DNA of 64,000 nucleotides from Pseudomonas sp. PB101. Its GTDB lineage: Bacteria > Pseudomonadota > Gammaproteobacteria > Pseudomonadales > Pseudomonadaceae. The number at the start of each line of letters is the position of its first letter. The stretch's first letter is position 1. Shown piece by piece: positions 58,856 through 64,000 of the stretch. The notes under the pieces were generated by a model. That model was not told the DNA's origin and made no database searches. It saw nothing but the letters and a program-made list of their open reading frames with translations. The DNA lies in contig NZ_RWIR01000069.1 in assembly GCF_009764265.1 (NCBI RefSeq), positions 1 to 64,000 of the forward strand, written 5' to 3'. Both the position numbers and the translations under genes were made by a program.

Positions 58856-60013
58856 GTGTCACTGAAGATATTTGTGAGCTACGCGAAGGAAGACCGAGAG
58901 CACGCTTTAAGGTACTACGACCTACTCATTCAAGATGGGATGCTTCCCTGGATCGACGTGAAGCACATACTCCCAGGTCAGAACTGGGAAGCAGAGATAG
59001 GTAAAGCCTTCCTAGACGCCAACGTGGTCATCCTGTTGCTCAGCAACAAAAGTGTTGATAAACGGGGGTTCGTTCAGAGAGAAGCTAACGACGCTATCGA
59101 ACGCCTCAGGTACAAGCAGCCAACCGACATCTACGTTCTCCCGCTGCTGATTGAGCCGTGCGATGTCCCTAGCCACATCGCTGGACGCCTTCAATACGTT
59201 GATCTCAGTACACCTGGGGCGTGGGAGCAGGTTAAAGCCTCTCTCCAACTGGCGGCTGAACAGCAATCGATTGAGCTCGCTCAAGGCATAAATGCTGGTC
59301 CGTTTAAAATATTCTCTGAGAAACTCGAAGATCATTGGGAAGGCGCGCCAGGTCATGACATCAGAATTGAATATCCGCGCTTCGAGTCCACAGCTCGTCA
59401 CGCAGCGGCTAAGGAACTGACGCTTTTCTTCGGTGGTCGAGCCACGCATGCATTAATTGAATCAAGGCAAAAGCCTTGGGATCAGCAGCCTGATCTATTT
59501 CCAGAGGCTAGTGGATTCAGAGCAACGAATGGGCGATGGGATGGCTATGGAATCGTCCATGCAACCGATAAGCTCTTAAGCCTAACGTATGAGGTCAGTT
59601 GGTACGGAGCCGGTGCGGCACATCCAAACTCACACTTTGAGACCTACAACTTTTCGATGCCTGAGCGGCTTCAACTCTTGAGCCTTGATGACTTTTTCAG
59701 TAGCAGGGAAGCCGCCGTACAACGCATCAGCGAGCTATGTATCGCCGAGTTGTGCCGAGAGTATTGGAGGAGGTTTAGTGAAAAGCCTGATGAACACCAG
59801 CTCAATTGGTTCAACGAGGGTGCAGGCACGAAAACCGAAAACTTCAGGAGATTTACTGTCAGCGCAGATCATTTCACATTCTTGTTCGCGCCATACGAAG
59901 TGAGCTCCTACGCATGCGGTGTATGGAGCGTAGATGTTTCCTTCTATGACCTTCTCGAGTTTTTGAAGCCGGACGGCCCTCACCTGCTCGCGGCACAGCA
60001 AACGTATACATAG
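58856..60013 (+). CDS. TIR-DUF3298 (RsiV-like) protein, 385 aa
   Basis: 385 residues starting at GTG, with GGGGGA about 7 bp before. The N-terminal TIR domain (about 1-135) has FVSYAKEDREHA at 6-17, WIDVKHILPGQNWEAEI at 32-48 and SVDKRGFVQREANDAIERL at 66-84, with Glu76 as the likely NADase catalytic residue. The C-terminus is DUF3298/RsiV-like (YEVSWYGAGAAHPNSHFETYNFSM and FTFLFAPYEVSSYACGVWSVDVSF, about 265-370). TIR fused to this domain is a known but uncharacterised architecture. The sensor role of the C-terminus is inferred. Confidence 0.88.
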   Translation: MSLKIFVSYAKEDREHALRYYDLLIQDGMLPWIDVKHILPGQNWEAEIGKAFLDANVVILLLSNKSVDKRGFVQREANDAIERLRYKQPTDIYVLPLLIEPCDVPSHIAGRLQYVDLSTPGAWEQVKASLQLAAEQQSIELAQGINAGPFKIFSEKLEDHWEGAPGHDIRIEYPRFESTARHAAAKELTLFFGGRATHALIESRQKPWDQQPDLFPEASGFRATNGRWDGYGIVHATDKLLSLTYEVSWYGAGAAHPNSHFETYNFSMPERLQLLSLDDFFSSREAAVQRISELCIAELCREYWRRFSEKPDEHQLNWFNEGAGTKTENFRRFTVSADHFTFLFAPYEVSSYACGVWSVDVSFYDLLEFLKPDGPHLLAAQQTYT

Positions 60014-60120
60014 GCTCACCAGGTATCGATAGCATCGTCGACCTCACTCAGTATTCGTCACCATAAGAGGTCGACGAAGGAATTAAGCTCGCGAGAAAAC
60101 GGAAGCAGAACTGAGCACGC
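60014..60120. other. island right end, no gene seen
   Basis: The stretch between the TIR-DUF3298 stop and the right arm-type sites shows no gene or terminator that I can support. Confidence 0.5.
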
Positions 60121-60140
60121 TGTATCCCTACTTGTATCCC
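60121..60140 (+). other. integrase arm-type sites, right end
   Basis: TGTATCCC at 60121-60128 and 60133-60140, phased 12 bp apart, as at the left end (43127, 43139). They identify the right boundary region of the island. Confidence 0.65.
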
Positions 60141-60192
60141 TTAAAATATGAACCCTAGCCAAACCTAGTAAACACAGGAGCATTACAGCCGA

Positions 60193-60264
60193 GTTCAAAC
60201 GACCCCGGCCCACCAATCGAAGCTGACAAAGCCCGCCTTGTGCGGGCTTTGTCGTTTCTGGCTG
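60193..60264 (+). other. right attachment region (attR), decayed ssrA end plus terminator
   Basis: GTTCAAA, three changed bases, CCCC-GGC-CCACCAA matches the last 25 nt of ssrA except for three substitutions and one missing T. It is followed by GACAAAGCCCGC/GCGGGCTTTGTC (60225-60253), a perfect 12-bp terminator stem, and GTTTCTGGCT, as at 43055-43091. It is probably the original ssrA 3' end, displaced and drifting. Confidence 0.65.
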
Positions 60265-60309
60265 TATCGCAAGTCCCACACGGGGCTGAAACAGGCCCCA
60301 CGCCAACGA

Positions 60310-60573
60310 TCAGTACTTGATATCCCGGGCGGTGCGACGGGTATCCTGTTTGGTGCTGCGTTTGTCCTGGCGACATTCCACGTTGCTCTTGTCACTGCCC
60401 TTTCTGCAGGCATCCTTGGTTTGCCGGGCAGTGGAGCGCCCTTCCTGCCTGGTATCGCGAGCTTCACGCCGTTGTTCACCTTGCTCGGTCGCGTAGGCGG
60501 GTAGCGTCACCCACTGTACGCCAGCGGCGATGAGCAGCGTCGCCAGGGCTTTCAAGTAGTGCTTGGGAATCAT
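60310..60573 (-). CDS. small basic exported protein, 87 aa
   Basis: 87 residues with a signal peptide (KHYLKALATLLIAAGVQWVTLPAYA, cleavage at AYA) and a mature part rich in Arg, Gln, Asp and Lys (EQGEQRREARDTRQEGRSTARQTKDACRKGSDKSNVECRQDKRSTKQDTRRTARDIKY) with two cysteines. Codons repeat an R-x-T/A-R pattern. It is not recognised, probably periplasmic, and lies immediately outside the island. Confidence 0.75.
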   Translation of the reverse strand: MIPKHYLKALATLLIAAGVQWVTLPAYATEQGEQRREARDTRQEGRSTARQTKDACRKGSDKSNVECRQDKRSTKQDTRRTARDIKY

Positions 60574-60642
60574 GATGTATCTCCAATTCCATTTCGCTCA
60601 GTCGCTTCGTTCGCTCAAGCAGAAATTCAGCGACAACCTGTA

Positions 60643-60891
60643 TTACATCGTACGCTCACAACTCACAAAAGCACTTTGTGGCAGGTGAATTCTGACGATA
60701 GGGTCACATAGGCCGTCGCGCCAGGCTGTTATGTGCATGGTTGCAATATGGGAATCGGTAACGGCTGAGCTGTTTGATGCGGGTTTGCAGCCGACATTGA
60801 TCACGGATTTGACGGTGGTGTCGTCACTGGACAGCAGCGGACCCATCTCGATGCCTTCCTCACGTCCTAGGATATTTCCCGCAAAACGCAT
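60643..60891 (-). CDS. doubtful small ORF, 82 aa
   Basis: 82 residues without a recognised family; a complete open frame with moderate composition (MRFAGNILGREEGIEMGPLLSSDDTT...CDPIVRIHLPQSAFVSCERTM). No clear ribosome site or neighbour logic supports it. It lies in an otherwise gene-free gap between 60573 and the structured leader and may be a remnant. Confidence 0.3.
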   Translation of the reverse strand: MRFAGNILGREEGIEMGPLLSSDDTTVKSVINVGCKPASNSSAVTDSHIATMHITAWRDGLCDPIVRIHLPQSAFVSCERTM

Positions 60892-60940
60892 CGCCTTTCA
60901 TGAACTGGCGGACGCAACTTCTCGACGATAGCCTTCAGGG

Positions 60941-61137
60941 GTCGCTGCAAATCAGCGATCGGTTTTGACAGGCTGAAAGTGTAATCTTCACACCTCCCAA
61001 ATCAGACAGCATGCTTTCACGCATGTAGTCACGATTATGGCGGCTGTGCGCGGGGCACCTTCGGGTGCACCGGGTTCTCACACTTCCGGTCTGTCAACCC
61101 GCGTATAGCTGCCACCCAATCCTGTTTGACAGCAGGG
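60941..61137 (+). ncRNA. structured leader RNA, copy B
   Basis: GTCGCTG/CAGCGAT hairpin (60941-60959), then TTTGACAG (60964-60971). A 17-bp stem (61038-61054 with 61098-61114) encloses GCACC-TTCG-GGTGC (61055-61068) and ACCGG/CCGGT (61069-61090). CTGTCAA (61091-61097) at the junction matches both TTTGACAG copies, the second at 61125-61132. It has the same architecture as copy A at 47002-47216 and lies upstream of a DUF6124 gene outside the island. Confidence 0.7.
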
Positions 61138-61174
61138 GATGGCAGCTTTTCTAAACAGTGTGAGGAATGCCATT

Positions 61175-61537
61175 TTGAAAAAGAACAGCCCCAATCCCCC
61201 GGAAACCCCAGCTAATTTAGCTGAAGAAAAAATCGACTTATCTCAACTCTCAAAAACCACCGAACCCGCCATCAGCGCCCGCCTGCGCAACCCCAATCAC
61301 CTCGACCCCATCAGCCACGTCTTCACCCTGCGCCCCGACATCGACACACCGTCCCTGCTCACCCACGCCAGCGAAACCCTAGCCTCGCTCAACGTCATGA
61401 GCACCGACCTTGCCTGTGAACTTGAAAGCTCGCGTCGCAACATCGCCCTGGCAATTCAGCAACTGGCTGTGCTGGCGCAATTGCTGGTGAACCGGGCACT
61501 GGACAACATCGCGCCACTCGACGAAATGGAGGCGTGA
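61175..61537 (+). CDS. DUF6124-family protein
   Basis: 120 residues from a TTG with TGAGGA 8 bp ahead, giving MKKNSPNPPETP, the usual DUF6124 N-terminus. An ATG 12 codons upstream (61139) would run into the structured leader and lacks a ribosome site. The core LDPISHVFTLRPDIDTPSLLTHASETLASLNVMSTDLACELESSRRNIALAIQQLAVLAQLLVNRALD matches the Pseudomonas family, related in layout to DUF3077. Function unknown. Confidence 0.85.
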   Translation: MKKNSPNPPETPANLAEEKIDLSQLSKTTEPAISARLRNPNHLDPISHVFTLRPDIDTPSLLTHASETLASLNVMSTDLACELESSRRNIALAIQQLAVLAQLLVNRALDNIAPLDEMEA

Positions 61538-61634
61538 AAAGGATCGATACATGTCGATGACCGGCATCGACTGCACCATTGCCTTGAAAAATGGACGGTC
61601 TCATTGAGGTCGTCCCACTCCAGATCCGCGATCA

Positions 61635-62543
61635 TCAAGCACGCAGCCGCTTAACCCCAACCCCCACCAATATCCCCAACACAATCGACACCAACGGCAC
61701 CGCTCCCACCCAGGTCAGCGTCGGAAACACCAACAATATCTGCGAGTCATTGCCGCCCAACATCATCGACGCACCGGTCCCCATCAACACGCCTGCGAGC
61801 AAATGCCTGCCCGCTGTCATCGCGGCAAACCGCTGATAGTTGAACGTGCGGCGATGCAAGGTGTAACAGAGCATGCCCAGCATCAGCATGGCGAACACCG
61901 CCACACGCTGGGTGGTCAATGATGTGTCGCCCGACCCCCAGAACGGTTGCGAGAGATCGTAGAAAAATACGCTGGGCGTCCACAGCGGTTCAAAGGTGTA
62001 GAGGGCGCTGGTCAACGCCCCCAGCAGCAGGCTCGACAGCACCAGGTGCCTGTCGCCGTGAATCCGGATCAGGAACAGCAGAATCAGCAGCACGATGCCA
62101 ATGACCAGCCAGTAATGACGGCTGGTGATCATCGGCATTTGCAGCGCCCTGTGTTCGGGCAGCATGTTCAGGTGATGCCACAGCACGATGCCCAGTACCC
62201 AGCCGAGGATGGTGAAGACCTTGTTGAGGTTGCCGCTGGCGAGCTTGGTGAGGGTGCCGACACTGCATCCGTCGTTGAGCACCGACGCGAGGCCGAACAG
62301 CAACCCGCCACCGACCAGTGACAGATAGCCGACTTCAGGGATGAACAGCGGCTGGCTGACGCCAGACAAGGCGTAGAGCGGTGCGAGCAACAGGCCGAAC
62401 AAACCACAACTGACCAGCGACACGAACAGGGTCGGCCGGCGCTTGAGCAACAGCCCCATGGCATTGACCAGGCACATGCCCATGCGCTGGGACACCCAGC
62501 CGATGAGGAACGCCAACAGCAGTGAAACAGGCAATGAAAACAC
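61635..62543 (-). CDS. YeeE/YedE-family membrane protein
   Basis: 302 residues with eight to nine hydrophobic segments, among them SLPVSLLLAFLIGWVSQRMGMCLVNAMGLLL at the N-terminus and SLVGGGLLFGLASVLNDGCSVGTLTKLASGNLNKVFTILGW near residue 80. The conserved cysteines in GMCLVNA and NDGCSVG are those that carry sulfur (thiosulfate) in YeeE/TsuA proteins. An inner-membrane sulfur-compound transporter is likely. The substrate is inferred from the family. No rhodanese or TusA partner gene is adjacent. Confidence 0.88.
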   Translation of the reverse strand: MFSLPVSLLLAFLIGWVSQRMGMCLVNAMGLLLKRRPTLFVSLVSCGLFGLLLAPLYALSGVSQPLFIPEVGYLSLVGGGLLFGLASVLNDGCSVGTLTKLASGNLNKVFTILGWVLGIVLWHHLNMLPEHRALQMPMITSRHYWLVIGIVLLILLFLIRIHGDRHLVLSSLLLGALTSALYTFEPLWTPSVFFYDLSQPFWGSGDTSLTTQRVAVFAMLMLGMLCYTLHRRTFNYQRFAAMTAGRHLLAGVLMGTGASMMLGGNDSQILLVFPTLTWVGAVPLVSIVLGILVGVGVKRLRA

Positions 62544-62685
62544 GGGCCTCCCTGTTTCCGGGTGGTGGCATCAAGGCGATGCCTGACAGACAGATTAGTC
62601 GCTGTGCAAACACTGCGGATAAACCTGCAAAGCCCTTCTACACTCAATCCGCAATCGCCCTACAACACCTGTCAAATAGGCCCCC

Positions 62686-64000
62686 ATGACCACCCTCACC
62701 GACCGTTTGAAGCAAGGCAAGGATGCGCGCAGGAAGTGTCCGCGCAGTTCGCAAGCCTCCCTGGGCAATGTCGATCGCGATCCGATTCCGCTGATCAAGG
62801 CGTCGAGTGAAGGGCGGGTCAAATCGTTGGTGGAGCTGCGCTACGGGCGCATGCTGGTGTCGCCGTTCACTTTCTATCGTGGCAACGCGCTGCTGCAGGC
62901 CCACGATTTGGCGGGCACTCCGAACATGGGGCTGTTTTCGCCGATTTGCGGTGATAGCCACCTGATGAATTTCGGCGGTTTCGCAACGCCGGAACGCAAC
63001 CTGCTGTTCAGCGTCAACGACTTTGATGAAACCCATCCCGGCCCGTGGGAGTGGGACTTGAAGCGTCTGGTGGCGAGTTTCCTGGTGGCGGCTCGCAATC
63101 TGCGTCATGGGGAGTCGGTTGAAGATTCGGTTTGCCATCAGGTCGTGAGCGCCTATCAGAAAACCATGCTCGAGTGCGCCGAACAGAGTTCGCTGGAAAC
63201 CTGGTACGAATCCATCAGCTATGACGACCTGCTGGCGCAGGCCAACAAGAGCACCCTGGAGCATGTGGAGCGCGCCATCGCCAAGGCCGAACGGCGCACC
63301 CATGCCGAACTGTTGCCAAAAATCAGCGAACGCGACGCCCATGGGCGTCTGATCATTCGCGATGACTTGCCGGAAATTTTCCACCTGCACAAAAACACTA
63401 CGCTGCTGGACGCCGATGATGACTGGTTGCGTCTCTCGGACTGGCGCCCGCTCTACGACACTTTCATGCGCGATTATCGCGGCACCCTGCAAGCGGACCG
63501 CCGGGAGCTGGTGTCGCGTTTTCACGTGCAGGACATGGCGTTCAAAGTGGTGGGCGTCGGCAGTGTCGGCACCCGTTGCCTGGTGGCGCTGCTGACAGAT
63601 GATCAGCAGTTCCCGCTGTTCCTGCAATTCAAGGAAGCGCGGCGCTCGGTGCTCGCCGGCTACGTGAAGGCCAAGTCACGGGTGCGTCATGAAGGGCAGC
63701 GAGTGGTCGAGGGTCAGCGCTTGATGCAATCGGCCAGCGATTTGTTCCTCGGCTGGACCACTGGCCCCAGCGGGCGGCATTTCTATGTGCGGCAATTGCG
63801 CGATATGAAAATCTCCGCCGAACTCGAAACCTTCGATGGCGACGCCTTCGCGGCCTATGGCCGGCTCTGCGGCCGCGCCCTGGCTCGCGCCCACGCCAAG
63901 TCTTCCGGGCACGCGGCGGTCATCAGCGGCTACATCGGCAAAAGCGAAGCACTGGCCGACGCGCTCTACAAATATGCCCGGGGTTATACCGAGCAGAACG
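62686..64000 (+). CDS. DUF2252 family protein (cut by window end)
   Basis: Open from ATG 62686 to the window end (438 residues visible, no stop). It begins TTLTDRLKQGKDARRKCPRSSQASL. It carries the DUF2252 core: RMLVSPFTFYRGNALLQAHDLAGTPNMG, ICGDSHLMNFGGFATPERNLLFSVNDFDETHPGPWEWDLKRLVASFLVAAR and later FKVVGVGSVGTRCLVALL and QGQRLMQSASDLFLGW. The GDSHLMNFG and NDFDE motifs resemble a kinase-like (APH-type) catalytic site. Function unknown. It is divergent from the YeeE gene. Confidence 0.9.
   Translation, partial: MTTLTDRLKQGKDARRKCPRSSQASLGNVDRDPIPLIKASSEGRVKSLVELRYGRMLVSPFTFYRGNALLQAHDLAGTPNMGLFSPICGDSHLMNFGGFATPERNLLFSVNDFDETHPGPWEWDLKRLVASFLVAARNLRHGESVEDSVCHQVVSAYQKTMLECAEQSSLETWYESISYDDLLAQANKSTLEHVERAIAKAERRTHAELLPKISERDAHGRLIIRDDLPEIFHLHKNTTLLDADDDWLRLSDWRPLYDTFMRDYRGTLQADRRELVSRFHVQDMAFKVVGVGSVGTRCLVALLTDDQQFPLFLQFKEARRSVLAGYVKAKSRVRHEGQRVVEGQRLMQSASDLFLGWTTGPSGRHFYVRQLRDMKISAELETFDGDAFAAYGRLCGRALARAHAKSSGHAAVISGYIGKSEALADALYKYARGYTEQN

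Noticed and set aside
43012..60217. Complete prophage
   Set aside because: No capsid, portal, terminase, tail or lysis genes are present, only integrase, regulator, primase-helicase and cargo.

Overview
The window is a Pseudomonas chromosome segment, most likely P. fluorescens group. Evidence: the gene order pnp-rpsO-truB-rbfA-infB-nusA-rimP-tRNA-fMet, tRNA-Leu-secG-tpiA-glmM-folP-ftsH-rlmE, greA-carB-carA-dapB-dnaJ-dnaK-grpE and recN/fur/omlA; high GC; REP-type repeats; Pseudomonas-type small protein families (DUF3077, DUF6124); and a tmRNA with the tag ANDETYGEYALAA. No searches were run. All family names rest on motifs and recall.

Layout. 1-9.9 kb: translation and RNA metabolism genes on the minus strand, with tRNA-Thr, tRNA-fMet and tRNA-Leu. 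9.9-16.1 kb: secG, tpiA, glmM, folP, ftsH, rlmE, also minus. 16.1-22.9 kb: yhbY (plus), then a greA-carB-carA cluster and dapB. 22.9-27.2 kb: dnaJ, dnaK, grpE with two clear heat-shock (sigma32) promoters. 27.2-32.8 kb: recN under a LexA box, fur, omlA, rnfH, ratA, an NSS transporter and smpB. 32.9-41.6 kb: a lactate locus (lldR-like regulator with its operator, lldP, lutA-lutB-lutC, dld), the last four genes coupled by stop/start overlaps. 41.7-42.5 kb: two paralogous small exported proteins. 42.6-43.0 kb: ssrA (tmRNA).

A roughly 17-kb integrated element occupies 43012 to about 60217, inserted at the 3' end of ssrA. It has a P4-type tyrosine integrase, paired integrase arm-type sites at both ends (TGTATCCC with 12-bp phasing on each side), an AlpA-like regulator, chains of ATGA-coupled small genes, a TOPRIM/DUF927 primase-helicase and a coiled-coil protein. 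Its AT-richer cargo block looks like immunity genes: a PD-(D/E)XK-type nuclease, a caspase-like (C14) protease coupled to a 204-residue partner, a TIR protein with an unrecognised C-terminus, and a TIR-DUF3298 protein. No capsid, tail or conjugation genes are visible, so it resembles a P4-like satellite or integrative island.

Two non-coding features stand out. First, a structured leader occurs twice (47002-47216 inside the island, 60941-61137 outside), each time before small Pseudomonas-specific genes. Its helices are preserved by compensatory changes, and one heptamer could pair with either of two flanking copies. Second, the 1.2 kb between the two TIR genes holds three copies of a 57-58 bp motif, each followed by a different sequence, plus GGTGAAC/GGTTGAC iterons. 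After the island come a small basic exported protein, a DUF6124 gene, a YeeE/YedE-type membrane protein and a DUF2252 gene cut by the window end.
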